NCBI GenBank assembly: GCA_003169975.1
Contig: PNAA01000025.1
Location: 75,700 to 139,699, forward strand
From: Spartobacteria bacterium
GTDB lineage: Bacteria > Verrucomicrobiota > Verrucomicrobiia > Chthoniobacterales > UBA10450
Length of the DNA: 64,000 bases
Direction: 5' to 3'
The notes under the pieces were generated by a model, which was not told the DNA's origin, did no database searches, and saw nothing but the letters and a program-made list of their open reading frames with translations. Both the position numbers and the translations under genes were made by a program. How positions within the stretch are numbered: the first letter of the stretch is position 1; the number at the start of each line of letters is the position of its first letter. This document shows, piece by piece, positions 8,847 through 18,699 of this stretch.

Positions 8847-11270
8847 TCATTCGGTGCGGAGTGCGATCATGGGATCGACTTTGGTGGCGCGTCGCGCTGG
8901 GATGAGGCAGGCTACGAGCGACACAGTGGTCATGACGAGGGCGGTGCCAAGAAGAGCGGCGACAGGCAGCGCTGGCACGTCGAAGAGAACGCTCTGCATC
9001 GCTCTTCCTGCCAGCCACGCGCCGATCAAACCGAGGATGGTTCCGGCGGCGAGAAGCCGCAGGCCTAACGAGAGGAATTGCGTTCCGATCTGCCGCGTCT
9101 GCGCGCCGAGCGCCATGCGAATGCCGATCTCGCGCCGGCGTTGCGCGACGGCGTAACTAAGAACTCCATATGTACCAACGGCCGCCAGGAGCAGCGCGAC
9201 GCCGGCGAAAATTCCGGCGAGTAGCGCCGGCGAGCGACGCGCGATGAGGCTCTCCGCAACGCGAGTGTCCATCGAACGAATGTTATCGACCGCGAGTGCG
9301 GGATGCGCTGCGCGCACCAGCTTGCGCAGCGTCTCGGCGAACGCTTCCGGGCGCTGGCTTGTGCGGGTGACGATGAAAATACTGGCGCTGTCGCGATAAG
9401 CGTAAGGCAGGTAAACCGCGCCTTGCCCCTGCGCTTCGGTGAGCGCGGCTTGCTTCACGACGCCGACAACGCCGACAACTGTAAACAGCTGCGCGTCGTC
9501 TTTTTCGTCGCCGAGCGCGATCCTTTGGCCGAGCGCGCCGCCCTTAGGCCAGTAACGCCGGGCCAAATCTTCGTCCACCACACAAACGCGTTCCGCGCGG
9601 TGAGAATCTGCCGAGGTGAGGAAGCGTCCTTCGCGCAGGTCAATGCCGAGGGCCGAGAAGTACTCGCCGTGAACGGCATAAGAATAATGGCCGTGGACCG
9701 ATTGACCCGGCGGTGGCACATAGCCCTTAGGTGTGACTGCGGTTTTGCCGCTGTCGCCGCTCAGCGGAATGCTCGTGATCGTTCCGGTGGCGGCGATTCC
9801 CGGTTGCTGGCGGATGGATTCGAGCAAGCGATCGACGATGCCGACTCGCTCCCGCTGCAGATCCCATGAGACGGTGCACTCGCCGGTGAGAACGTGATCT
9901 GGGCGAAATCCGGGAGAAACCGCCATCACTTTTTTCAGGCTCAGGCCGAGCAGCGCCGCGCCCGCGAGCAAGACAAATGCGAGCGCAATCTGGGCAACGA
10001 TGAAGCCGTGGCGAAGACGTTGCGTGGCGCGGTTGATCGTGCCCGTGCGCGATTCCGATTGCAGCGCGTTCGCGAGATGACTGCGGAGGTTGAACCAGGC
10101 GATCGGCATCGCGATTACCACCCCAAGAACCACCGAACCGACGAGGCCGATCGACGTGAGCCATCCATCGAACGCGATATGTGCGCCGAGCGGCAAACGA
10201 TTCGCGCCGAGGACCTGCAGCAAATGCGTTCCCCACGCGCCCACCAAGACACCGAGTAATCCGCCGGTCGCAGTCAGAAGAACGGTTTCAGTCACGACTT
10301 GCCTAACGACATGCCCTCGGTTCGCTCCCATCGATTGGCGGATGGCTATTTCTTTCGCTCGATCGCTCGCGCGGATCAGGAAAAGATTTATGAGATTCAC
10401 TGCGCCAATGAGCAGGAGGAAAAACACACCGGCCTGCATCAGCAAAAGCGTCGGACGAACGGAGCGGACGTGATCCGCGTGCAGCGGAACCACCGGCGAG
10501 CGAAAGCCGGCTTCGGCCATCATTTTCGCCTCCGGATTGTCCTTCTCGACCGCATCATTGTGCGCGTCGATCTGGGCTTGCGCTTCCGCGATGGTGGCGC
10601 CGGGTTTTAACCGCGCGATCAGGTGGGTGCCGCCGCCGCCAGAATGGCGCGCCTTCGGTCCACGCTGTTCCATATCGGATTTTATCGGGAGAAAAACGCG
10701 CGCCTCGGACGAGAGAAAACGAAAAGCAGGAGGCAGGACGCCAACAACCTTTCTTGGGATACCGTTTATGCGGGTATCACGACCCAAAATGTTTGGATCG
10801 GAATTGAAACGCTGGCGCCAGAAGGCGTCCGTCAAAATAATGACGTTCTTCTGTGCGGCCGTTTCTTCCTCGGTGAAGTTGCGACCGATCGCGGGACTTA
10901 CCCCAAGGGTCGTGAAAAATTCCGGCGAGATGCGCACGATTTCCTCTTGTTGCATGGAGCCCGGATCACCGACGGTTTCGGCTCTCTCCATAAAAAGGGA
11001 AAGGCTCTCGAAGGCCGGGATGTTGCCGCGCCGCTCGTAGTAATTGGTTATCGACGAGCCGTCATTCTCAACGCCGGCTTTCGGATAGGTGTTGTAAATC
11101 GTCACCAGCCGATCGGGTTGCGGAAACGGCAGCGGCCGCAACAGAACAGAATCGATAACCGCGAAGATGGCGAGGTTCGCGCCGAGACAGATCGCGACCG
11201 TGGCCAGCGCGGTCACGGTGAAGGCCGGAGTCTTGCGCAGTTGCCGCAAAGCGTAGCGAAGATCGTTCAT
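8847..11270 (-). CDS. MacB/FtsX-type orphan permease 2
   Basis: 807 residues, starting MNDLRYALRQLRKTPAF. It has the duplicated MacB-periplasmic plus FtsX architecture: the first FtsX block contains LIGAVNLINLFLIRASDRAKEIAIRQSMGANRG, and the second contains RRREIGIRMALGAQTRQIG. The C-terminus is PARRATKVDPMIALRTE. The first periplasmic domain (TYPKAGVENDGSSITNYYERRGNI) differs strongly from those of its neighbours, so it is an old paralogue rather than a recent copy. It is inserted in the inner membrane with large external domains. Transport substrate is unknown. Confidence 0.93.
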   Translation of the reverse strand: MNDLRYALRQLRKTPAFTVTALATVAICLGANLAIFAVIDSVLLRPLPFPQPDRLVTIYNTYPKAGVENDGSSITNYYERRGNIPAFESLSLFMERAETVGDPGSMQQEEIVRISPEFFTTLGVSPAIGRNFTEEETAAQKNVIILTDAFWRQRFNSDPNILGRDTRINGIPRKVVGVLPPAFRFLSSEARVFLPIKSDMEQRGPKARHSGGGGTHLIARLKPGATIAEAQAQIDAHNDAVEKDNPEAKMMAEAGFRSPVVPLHADHVRSVRPTLLLMQAGVFFLLLIGAVNLINLFLIRASDRAKEIAIRQSMGANRGHVVRQVVTETVLLTATGGLLGVLVGAWGTHLLQVLGANRLPLGAHIAFDGWLTSIGLVGSVVLGVVIAMPIAWFNLRSHLANALQSESRTGTINRATQRLRHGFIVAQIALAFVLLAGAALLGLSLKKVMAVSPGFRPDHVLTGECTVSWDLQRERVGIVDRLLESIRQQPGIAATGTITSIPLSGDSGKTAVTPKGYVPPPGQSVHGHYSYAVHGEYFSALGIDLREGRFLTSADSHRAERVCVVDEDLARRYWPKGGALGQRIALGDEKDDAQLFTVVGVVGVVKQAALTEAQGQGAVYLPYAYRDSASIFIVTRTSQRPEAFAETLRKLVRAAHPALAVDNIRSMDTRVAESLIARRSPALLAGIFAGVALLLAAVGTYGVLSYAVAQRRREIGIRMALGAQTRQIGTQFLSLGLRLLAAGTILGLIGAWLAGRAMQSVLFDVPALPVAALLGTALVMTTVSLVACLIPARRATKVDPMIALRTE

Positions 11271-11301
11271 GGAATGTTAGATGTTCGATGCCTGATGTTT
11301 T

Positions 11302-13731
11302 TCATTCAGCGCGAAGAGCAATAATTGGATCAACGCGTGACGCGCGGCGCGCCGGGATATAGCAGGCGAGCAAGGCTACGAATCCGAGCAGCAGCGAAAT
11401 GGCAACAAAGGTCATAGGATCTGCTGCGTTCACGCCGAAGAGGAGACTTGCGATCACGCGATTGAGACCGAGCGCTCCGGCCAAACCGACGCCGATCCCG
11501 ATTAGAACGAGCGTCATCCCCTGCCTGACCACCATGTAGAGCACATCCGCGGTTTGCGCGCCGAGCGCCATGCGAATGCCGATGTCCTGTGTGCGCTGGG
11601 TCACCGTGTAGGCCATCACGCCGTAAATCCCGATGGCGGCGAGGAGCAGGGCGGCGCAGGCGAAGACCGCAAAGAGCTGCATCGAGACCCGGCGCGTGCC
11701 TAACGAGTTCGCAACCACGTCGTCCATCGTGCGGACGTTGTAGATAGGCTGGTCCTTGTCGAGCGCCTGTACTTCGTGTCGCAAGGTACTGGCGAAGGCA
11801 GCAGGATCGCCGGCGGTCCGAATCACCAGCCCCATGAAATTCCACTGCGAGTCCTGGGCGTGTGGAACGTAGATTTGCGCGCCGCCCTCGCCGGTAAGAG
11901 AACCCGTCTTCGTGTCGCCGACCACCCCGACGATTTCGCGCATGAATTTTTCATCGCGGCGATGCCCTCGAAATGCAGACCAGATGCTGAGGCGTTTGCC
12001 GATCGCGGCTGTGGGCGAACCGAAGTGACGCTTCGCGGTGGTTTCGTTGATGATTACCACCTTCGGTCCGTCAGCATTGTCGCGAGGTTCGAAGGTGCGT
12101 CCGGAAAGCAACGGAATTCGGAGCGCGTGAAAATAATCGCCCGTGATGGTGGAGAACATCGCGTCCTTCGCTTCGTCCACCGTGAGCGGCCGGCCTTCCG
12201 GAATAAACCCGCGTCCAATCGCATAACCACTGGGGTTGAGCGGAAGATTGACGCTGCCTCCCGCCGCTTGCACGCCCGGCACCACTTCCAGCCGTTCTAT
12301 CAGTTGCCGGAAAAATTCCACGTTCTGCTGATCATCTTTGTATTTCGGACCCTGCAACGCCAGGTTGGCGATGAGGACGTTGTGCGCATTGAAGCCGGGC
12401 CGAATCTCTTGAAGACGGAGGAAGCTCTTGATGAGCAATCCAGCGCCAACCAGCAGCATGAGCGAAAGGGCGACCTCACCGATCAACAGCAGGCTGCGCG
12501 CACTTGTCCGCCGATGTCCTTCGCCGCTGCGTCCGCCTTCTTTCAATGCGCTGGTGACGTCGAGCTTCGAGGCTTGGAGCGCGGGGACGATGCCGAAGAG
12601 AATGCCGGTAAGCGCCGAGACGCCGAGAGCGAACATCAGGACGCGATAATCAATTCCGATCTGCTCGAGCCGCGGCCCGCCTTCGGGCAACATCGACATC
12701 AGTAGATCGGTTAACCAAATGCTGAGGACGAGTCCCGCAGCCCCGCCGATTGCCGAGAGCAGAATGCTCTCCGTCAGCATCTGCCGCAGAACGCGCGTGC
12801 GACTCGCGCCCATCGCGGCCCGGATCGCAATTTCCTTTTGCCGCGCGGCGCTGCGGGCGAGGAGGAGATTGGCTACGTTCGCGCAGGCAATGAAGAGCAC
12901 GAATCCGACGGCGCCAAGGAGCGCGAGGAGGGACGGTTTTACCTCCCGAACGAGCCGTTCGTGGAGCGTCGAAACAAACACGTCCCAACCTTTGTTGGTC
13001 TCCTGAAACTGCTTGGCGAGCTGCGAGTTGATGGCGCTGAGACGAGTTTGCGCCTGCTTCAGATCGACACCGTTATTCAGGCGCGCGATCGCCGACCACA
13101 CGCGGTTATCGCGCGGTTCGTCCGAGAGATTGACCGCGCTCGGCACCCAAACTTGGGTTTGCTCCGGGTATTCAAACCCCGGCGGCATCACGCCGATGAT
13201 CGTGAGGGGCCTTGAGCTCATCTGGACCTGTTTCCCGACGATGGCCGGATCAGATCCGAAGCGGCGCTTCCATAAGCCGTGGCTGATGATCGCGACGCTT
13301 TGCGGCCACCCTTTGTCGTCTTCGGGAACGAACGTTCGCCCGAGAACAGGCTGCACCCCGAGCACAGAGAAGAACCCGGTCGTCACACCGGCGCGCGGCA
13401 CGCGCTCCGGCTCCGCCCCATCCGCTCCAAGGTGGGCCTCGCCGGTCCAGTAGGCGGCGGTGCTCGCGAAGAGATCGGTTTGTTGCGACCAATCAGTAAA
13501 GTCGAGAAACGAGATGTTGCTTTCGGTAATGCCCGCCGCCCCAGGATTTTTGCCTTCGATGTAGATGATGCGTTCAGCGTCCGGAAACGGAAGCGGCCGG
13601 AGGAGAACGCCGTTCACCAGGCTGAAGATCGCGGTGTTGGCGCCGATGCCGAGAGCGAGTGTCAGAATCGCGACGAATGTGAAGCCTGGCGCTTTGCGGA
13701 GTTGACGCAGGGCGAAGCGAAGGTCGTTCAT
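11302..13731 (-). CDS. MacB/FtsX-type orphan permease 3
   Basis: About 809 residues from the ATG at 13731 (MNDLRFALRQLRKAPGF). The frame is open 22 codons further upstream, but that segment reads through the short repeat at 13738-13768 and lies outside the family alignment. The protein has the duplicated periplasmic and FtsX halves: first FtsX block FIACANVANLLLARSAARQKEIAIRAAMGASR, second block TQRTQDIGIRMALGAQTADVL. The end is ARRASRVDPIIALRAE. The gene follows permease 4 by 82 bp, one of the wider gaps in the array. Confidence 0.93.
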   Translation of the reverse strand: MNDLRFALRQLRKAPGFTFVAILTLALGIGANTAIFSLVNGVLLRPLPFPDAERIIYIEGKNPGAAGITESNISFLDFTDWSQQTDLFASTAAYWTGEAHLGADGAEPERVPRAGVTTGFFSVLGVQPVLGRTFVPEDDKGWPQSVAIISHGLWKRRFGSDPAIVGKQVQMSSRPLTIIGVMPPGFEYPEQTQVWVPSAVNLSDEPRDNRVWSAIARLNNGVDLKQAQTRLSAINSQLAKQFQETNKGWDVFVSTLHERLVREVKPSLLALLGAVGFVLFIACANVANLLLARSAARQKEIAIRAAMGASRTRVLRQMLTESILLSAIGGAAGLVLSIWLTDLLMSMLPEGGPRLEQIGIDYRVLMFALGVSALTGILFGIVPALQASKLDVTSALKEGGRSGEGHRRTSARSLLLIGEVALSLMLLVGAGLLIKSFLRLQEIRPGFNAHNVLIANLALQGPKYKDDQQNVEFFRQLIERLEVVPGVQAAGGSVNLPLNPSGYAIGRGFIPEGRPLTVDEAKDAMFSTITGDYFHALRIPLLSGRTFEPRDNADGPKVVIINETTAKRHFGSPTAAIGKRLSIWSAFRGHRRDEKFMREIVGVVGDTKTGSLTGEGGAQIYVPHAQDSQWNFMGLVIRTAGDPAAFASTLRHEVQALDKDQPIYNVRTMDDVVANSLGTRRVSMQLFAVFACAALLLAAIGIYGVMAYTVTQRTQDIGIRMALGAQTADVLYMVVRQGMTLVLIGIGVGLAGALGLNRVIASLLFGVNAADPMTFVAISLLLGFVALLACYIPARRASRVDPIIALRAE

Positions 13732-13737
13732 ATAAGA

Positions 13738-13768
13738 GTAGCGCAAGCTTCCAGCTTGCCTTTTTTTT
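13738..13768. repeat. Short hairpin repeat (GTAGCGCAAGCTTCCAGCTTGC type)
   Basis: Perfect 7-bp stem GCAAGCT/AGCTTGC with a TCC loop at 13743-13759, followed by eight T on the plus strand. It lies in the 82-bp gap between permeases 4 and 3. The leading GTAGCGC matches the arm of the 4191-4329 element, suggesting the same repeat superfamily. The T-run is on the wrong side to terminate the minus-strand operon. Confidence 0.6.
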
Positions 13769-13813
13769 GGGTCATCCCGCGCCTGCGGGAGAAGCATGCG
13801 TTAGATTTTGTTT

Positions 13814-16246
13814 TCATTCGGATCGAAGTGTTACCATCGGATCGACTTGGGTTGCGCGACGTGCGGGCAGGAGGCAGGCAAGAAGCGCCGCAGCGGCGAG
13901 CACAAAAACGACAAAGGCTAAAGTCAGCGGATCACGCGCTCCGACTCCGTAGAGAAAATTCGCCAGCAGGCGGCCGAAGACGAGCGCAGCGGCCAAGCCC
14001 ACGCCCAATCCGATTCCGACAAGACTCATGCCCCGCCGCAAGATGAGACGAAACACGACTGCGCGTTGCGCACCGAGGGCCAGTCGAATCCCGATCTCGC
14101 GCGTGCGTTGCGTGACGGCATAGGCCAGCGTTCCATAAATCCCGATCACAGCGAGCGCGAGCGCGAGCCCAGAAAAAAGCGCTACCAGAATCACGGACAG
14201 CCGGCGCGTCGCGAGACTTTCCGCGAGCCGATCGTCCATCGAGCGTACATCGAAAATGGGCTGGTCGGGGTCGAGCGCGAGCACGGCATTGCGCACCGCG
14301 CTGGCTAGCGCCAGCGGATCGCCAGCGGATCGCACGAGCAGAGTATTCTGCACGTCCGGGTATTGCGCGGTGGGAAAGTAAGCTTGGACCAGTTTCGGCT
14401 CCGCCGTCGCGAGATCGTCGTGAAGCGCAGTCGGCACGACGCCCACGACGGTAAACTGCGTGCGCGGCCGGTCGCGCACGAGGTTGTTGATCTGTTGACC
14501 GAGCGGATTCTGGCCGGGAAAAAACTTTCTCGCAAATGCTTCGTCGATGATGACAACGCTGGGTTTGTTGAGCGAGTCTCCCGCGTCGAAAGCGCGCCCG
14601 CGCAACAGCGCCATGCCCATCGCCTTGAAATAATCAGGCGACACCTCCTGCTCTTCCGCTAACGGTTCCTCCCCTGGCTTCGGGTCAGGCCGGCCCGTGA
14701 TTGCGAAAGCAATCTGCGCTCCGCCGCCACTGCCGAACGGCGCGTTGTCGCTCAGCGCGACCGCGCGGACACCGGGCAGACCGGCGATCTGCTCGAGCAG
14801 CCGCCGGTAAAGCGCGGCCATCTCGGCTGGTCCGTTGGGATTGCCGCGGTATTTCAATCCCGGGAGTTTGATTTGTATCGCCAGCACATGGCCAGGGTCG
14901 AATCCGAGCCGCACATTTTGGAGCGCCGCGAAACTTTTTAGGAGCAGCCCGGCGCCCGTGAGCAACACGCAAGCGAGCGCCACCTGCCCGATGACGAGCA
15001 GCGCCTGACTGCGCTGGCGGCCCGGCCCGGCGGTGCCGCCGCGGCCCGCCTCTTGCAGCGCGGAATTGAGATCGCCGCGCGAGATTTTCCAGGCCGGGAA
15101 AAAACCGAAAAGCAAACCCGTGCCTAACGAAACCAATGCCGCAAACGCCAGCACCACACCATCGACGCGTACTTGCTGGAAGCGCGGAATGTCTTTCGGA
15201 CTGAGCGCGCGAACTGCATCGACGCCCCAGACCGCCAACAGCAGGCCCAGCCCACCGCCGATCACCGCCATCAACACGCTTTCGGCGAGCAATTGCGAGA
15301 GAAGCCGCCCGCGACTCGCGCCCAGCGCCGCGCGTACCGCGATTTCCTTTCGCCGCCCGGCCGCGCGAGCGAGCTGTAGACTCGCCAGATTCGCGCAAGC
15401 GATCAAGAGCACAAAACCGACCGCGCCCAGCAGCAGCCAGAGCGTCTCGCGATATTCGCCGACCGTGTTCTCCAAGAGCTGAGTAAACTTCACGCCGTTG
15501 CCAGCATTGCTGTTCGGATATTGTTTTTCGAGGCCCTGGGAGATGACGCCGAACTCGGCCTGCGCCTGTGCGATCGACACGCCTTTTTTCAGCCGTGCGA
15601 TGCCGAACAAGCCCGCGTAGTGACTGTCACGTTGCGTGAGATACCGCATTTGGGCGTAGTAACCGAAGGGCGCGTAGAGATCGATGTTGCGCGGGTTGGT
15701 CAGCGTCGCGGGCATGACGCCGACCACCTCATAAGAAATGAAGTTCAGCGTCAGAACCCGCCCAATAATGCCCGGATCGGCACCGAACCTCCTGCGCCAG
15801 AGTGCTTCGCTCAGCACGACGACATTAGCGCCGCCGGACAAGTCATCGCGTTCCGAAAAGACGCGACCGAGTTTCGGCGCGAGGCCGATTACTTTGAAGT
15901 AGCTCGCGGTGACAAATGCGCCGTGCAGCGTTTCCGGCTCGCCGTTCCCTGTGAGATTAAAATCGTCGCGGCGATAGACCGAGAGATCGTCGAAAGTGTG
16001 CTGGGCAGCGCGCCAGTCGAGGTAGTTAGGATAAGCGACTGACATTTCGCCAAATTCCGGCCGGGTCTCCGAAAGCTGATAAAGCCGGTCCGGTTCGGGA
16101 TAAGGCAACGGTCGCAAGAGAACGGCATTGACCACGCTGAAGATCGCGGTGTTCGCGCCAATCCCGAGCGCGAGCGTCGCAATGGCGATGATGCTGAAGG
16201 CCGGCGATTTCCAAAGCAACCGCAACGCATAGCGAAGATTGTTCAT
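13814..16246 (-). CDS. MacB/FtsX-type orphan permease 4
   Basis: About 810 residues from the ATG at 16246 (MNNLRYALRLLWKSPAF). The longer open frame to 16333 would overlap the upstream permease and is outside the family start. Domain order is the usual membrane segment, periplasmic domain, FtsX, periplasmic domain, FtsX. Landmarks are FVLLIACANLASLQLARAAGRRKEIAVRAALGASRG and TQRTREIGIRLALGAQRAVVF, and the end is ARRATQVDPMVTLRSE. The start is only 7 bp after the stop of permease 5, the tightest permease-permease junction in the array, supporting co-transcription. Confidence 0.93.
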   Translation of the reverse strand: MNNLRYALRLLWKSPAFSIIAIATLALGIGANTAIFSVVNAVLLRPLPYPEPDRLYQLSETRPEFGEMSVAYPNYLDWRAAQHTFDDLSVYRRDDFNLTGNGEPETLHGAFVTASYFKVIGLAPKLGRVFSERDDLSGGANVVVLSEALWRRRFGADPGIIGRVLTLNFISYEVVGVMPATLTNPRNIDLYAPFGYYAQMRYLTQRDSHYAGLFGIARLKKGVSIAQAQAEFGVISQGLEKQYPNSNAGNGVKFTQLLENTVGEYRETLWLLLGAVGFVLLIACANLASLQLARAAGRRKEIAVRAALGASRGRLLSQLLAESVLMAVIGGGLGLLLAVWGVDAVRALSPKDIPRFQQVRVDGVVLAFAALVSLGTGLLFGFFPAWKISRGDLNSALQEAGRGGTAGPGRQRSQALLVIGQVALACVLLTGAGLLLKSFAALQNVRLGFDPGHVLAIQIKLPGLKYRGNPNGPAEMAALYRRLLEQIAGLPGVRAVALSDNAPFGSGGGAQIAFAITGRPDPKPGEEPLAEEQEVSPDYFKAMGMALLRGRAFDAGDSLNKPSVVIIDEAFARKFFPGQNPLGQQINNLVRDRPRTQFTVVGVVPTALHDDLATAEPKLVQAYFPTAQYPDVQNTLLVRSAGDPLALASAVRNAVLALDPDQPIFDVRSMDDRLAESLATRRLSVILVALFSGLALALAVIGIYGTLAYAVTQRTREIGIRLALGAQRAVVFRLILRRGMSLVGIGLGVGLAAALVFGRLLANFLYGVGARDPLTLAFVVFVLAAAALLACLLPARRATQVDPMVTLRSE

Positions 16247-16253
16247 GGAAGTT

Positions 16254-18674
16254 TCATTCAGCGCGCAACGTGGCGATCGGATCGGCGCGAGAAGCGCGTC
16301 GCGCCGGAATCCAGCAGGCAAGAAACGCGACACTCGTCAGCAAGAATGAGACTCCGATCAAAGTTGCCGGGTCAGTGGGGCCAATCCCGAAGAGCAGGTT
16401 CGCGATTATTCGTGTCAGCGCGAACGAGGCCAACAGACCCAGCGCGACGCCGATCACGGCCAAGGTCATTCCCTCCGCCACCACCATTTTGAGGACGTCG
16501 CTTTTTTGCGCGCCTAACGCCATGCGAAGGCCGATCTCTTTGTTTCGTTGTGTGACGAAGTAGGCCATGACGCCGTAGATCCCGACCGCGGCGAGCGCCA
16601 ATGCGAGCGTCGAGAAAATGCCGAGCAGGAGCATGACGAATCTGCTCCGGGCCATGCTTTGGGAGAGCAGGTCCTCCATCGTCTTGATCTCGAAGACGGG
16701 CTGATCCTTGTCCAAGGCCAGGACTTGACTGCGAATCGCGCCGATCAGGCTCGCGGGTTCGACCGTCGTCCGCACGACGAGGCTCATGAAATTACGCGGG
16801 ACCTGGCGGTAGGGCTCGTATAACTCCGGCTTGATTTCTGCGTCGAGGCTGCGGTGTTTTACGTTGCCGACCACGCCGACGATTTCCGCCCAGGCGAGCT
16901 TGCCGTCGTCCTCCAAACCCAGTCGTTTTCCGAGCGCGCTCCGGCCGGGAAAAAATCGCCGGGCCAGCGCTTCGTTGACCACGAGGACGTGCGGCGTGTC
17001 CGCGCGATCTTGTTCCGTTAACTGCCGGCCCTCCAGCAGGGGGATGCGCATCGCCTGGAAATAGCCGGGGGTGACCAAACGCTCACCAGGCTCCGCCCGA
17101 TCGGCCATCGGAAGGATGGGCTGCCCTTCGATTAACACGCCGGTGGTCGAGTCGCTCCCGCTCATCGGCAGAGGATCAACGCCGCCGGCGGAGGCGACGC
17201 CGGGCAATCGGGTGACGCGTTCGAGCAATTGGTCGAAGAAGACGTTCGCCTGTCCGCTTTCCCTGTACTTCTGTCGCGGCAAAGCGATGCTCAGCGTGAG
17301 GAGATTCTTCGCTTCGAATCCGGGGCGGGCTTGTTGCAATCGCCGCGAACTCCTGAGCATGAGTCCGGCGCCGACGAGCAGGAGGAGCGCAAGCGCGACT
17401 TCGGAAATCACGAGAAGACGCGTCAGGCGACTGCGCTTTCGCCCGCCAGTAGCGCGGCCGCTTTCCCGCAGCGAGTTATCCAGGTCGGGTTTGGACGCCT
17501 GAAGCGCGGGAGCGAGCCCGAAAAGGACACCGGTGAGAAGCAGAATGCCTAACGTCCAAAGGAAGACCGCACCGTTCAGACCGATCTCGTTCAGCCGTGG
17601 CAGATCGGCGGGCGCAAGGTTTCTGAGAAGGTCGATGCCCCAGGAGGCGAGAAGAAGGCCACCGAGGCCGCCCAGCGTCGACAACATCAGGGATTCAGTC
17701 AGGAATTGTCGGATGAGCCGGCCGCGTCCCGCCCCAAGCGCCAAACGAATCGCGATCTCTTTTTGGCGGCCGACGAGCCGGACGAGCATCAGGTTAGCAA
17801 CATTCGCGCAGGCGATGAGCAGGACAAACCCAACCGCGGCGAAGAGCACATAGAGATAGGGTTGAATGTCGCCGACCAACTGTCGATGCAGCGGGATGAT
17901 GTTCACGCCGGCCCAGGTGTTCGTGGCGGGATACTGGGTTTGCAGTTGCCTAACAATGACGTTCATGCCCGCCTGGGCCTGCTCCACGGAAACGCCGGCT
18001 TTCAGCCGGCCCAGGACATAGAGATAATGCGAGATGCGGTCGCCATCCTTCGATCCGCGTCGCAGCGGCGTCCACATTTCCACCTGGAAGCTGGCGGGAA
18101 ATTGAATCTGGAAATTGGTCGGCATGACGCCGACGACGGTGCATGGCTCGCCATTAAAAGTGAACGACCGGCCGATCACGTTCGGGTCGGCATCGAAGCG
18201 GCGCTGCCACAGTGCGTGGCTCAGGATGACTGTGCGGGCAGCGGTTGGTTTTTCTTCCTCAGCCAGGAACGAACGGCCGATGGTGGGTTGGATGCCGAGC
18301 AGGTCGAAAAAATCAGCGCTCACAACCGCGCCTTGAATCCTCTCCGGCTGCGTCGAGCCGGTAAGATTGAAATTGGCGTAGGTGAGCCCGGCGATTTGCT
18401 GGAAAACCCGGTTCTGGGCGCGCCAATCGTAGAAATTTCCCAGCGCCACTTCGTTGCGCAGATTCGCTTCCGCGCCGGGTTGCCGGTTCGTCTCCCAGAC
18501 AGCGACGAGCCGTGCCGGCTCCTTAAAGGCGAGGGGATGAAAGAGCACCGCATCGATCACGCTGAAGATCGCGCTGTTCGCCCCAATCCCGAGCGCGAGG
18601 GTGAGGATGGCGATGAGGCTGAAACCGGGCGACTTCAGCAGCATCCGGAAGGCGTATTTGAAATCGGTCAACAT
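16254..18674 (-). CDS. MacB/FtsX-type orphan permease 5
   Basis: 806 residues, starting MLTDFKYAFRMLLKSPGF. It is a duplicated MacB-like permease. The first FtsX block is LLIACANVANLMLVRLVGRQKEIAIRLALGAGRG, the second is TQRNKEIGLRMALGAQKSDVLKMVVAEGM, and the end is ARRASRADPIATLRAE. The relic at 21170-21281 is most like the C-terminal part of this paralogue. The gene starts 25 bp after permease 6, and the gap carries a copy of the octamer (on the coding strand CCTAACG). Confidence 0.93.
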   Translation of the reverse strand: MLTDFKYAFRMLLKSPGFSLIAILTLALGIGANSAIFSVIDAVLFHPLAFKEPARLVAVWETNRQPGAEANLRNEVALGNFYDWRAQNRVFQQIAGLTYANFNLTGSTQPERIQGAVVSADFFDLLGIQPTIGRSFLAEEEKPTAARTVILSHALWQRRFDADPNVIGRSFTFNGEPCTVVGVMPTNFQIQFPASFQVEMWTPLRRGSKDGDRISHYLYVLGRLKAGVSVEQAQAGMNVIVRQLQTQYPATNTWAGVNIIPLHRQLVGDIQPYLYVLFAAVGFVLLIACANVANLMLVRLVGRQKEIAIRLALGAGRGRLIRQFLTESLMLSTLGGLGGLLLASWGIDLLRNLAPADLPRLNEIGLNGAVFLWTLGILLLTGVLFGLAPALQASKPDLDNSLRESGRATGGRKRSRLTRLLVISEVALALLLLVGAGLMLRSSRRLQQARPGFEAKNLLTLSIALPRQKYRESGQANVFFDQLLERVTRLPGVASAGGVDPLPMSGSDSTTGVLIEGQPILPMADRAEPGERLVTPGYFQAMRIPLLEGRQLTEQDRADTPHVLVVNEALARRFFPGRSALGKRLGLEDDGKLAWAEIVGVVGNVKHRSLDAEIKPELYEPYRQVPRNFMSLVVRTTVEPASLIGAIRSQVLALDKDQPVFEIKTMEDLLSQSMARSRFVMLLLGIFSTLALALAAVGIYGVMAYFVTQRNKEIGLRMALGAQKSDVLKMVVAEGMTLAVIGVALGLLASFALTRIIANLLFGIGPTDPATLIGVSFLLTSVAFLACWIPARRASRADPIATLRAE

Positions 18675-18699
18675 AAGATATTGTCGTTAGGCGAGGGTT

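Noticed and set aside
13738-13768. Hairpin plus T-run read as an intrinsic terminator inside the array
   Set aside because: The T-run follows the hairpin on the plus strand, while the operon is transcribed on the minus strand, so it cannot end that transcript in the standard way.
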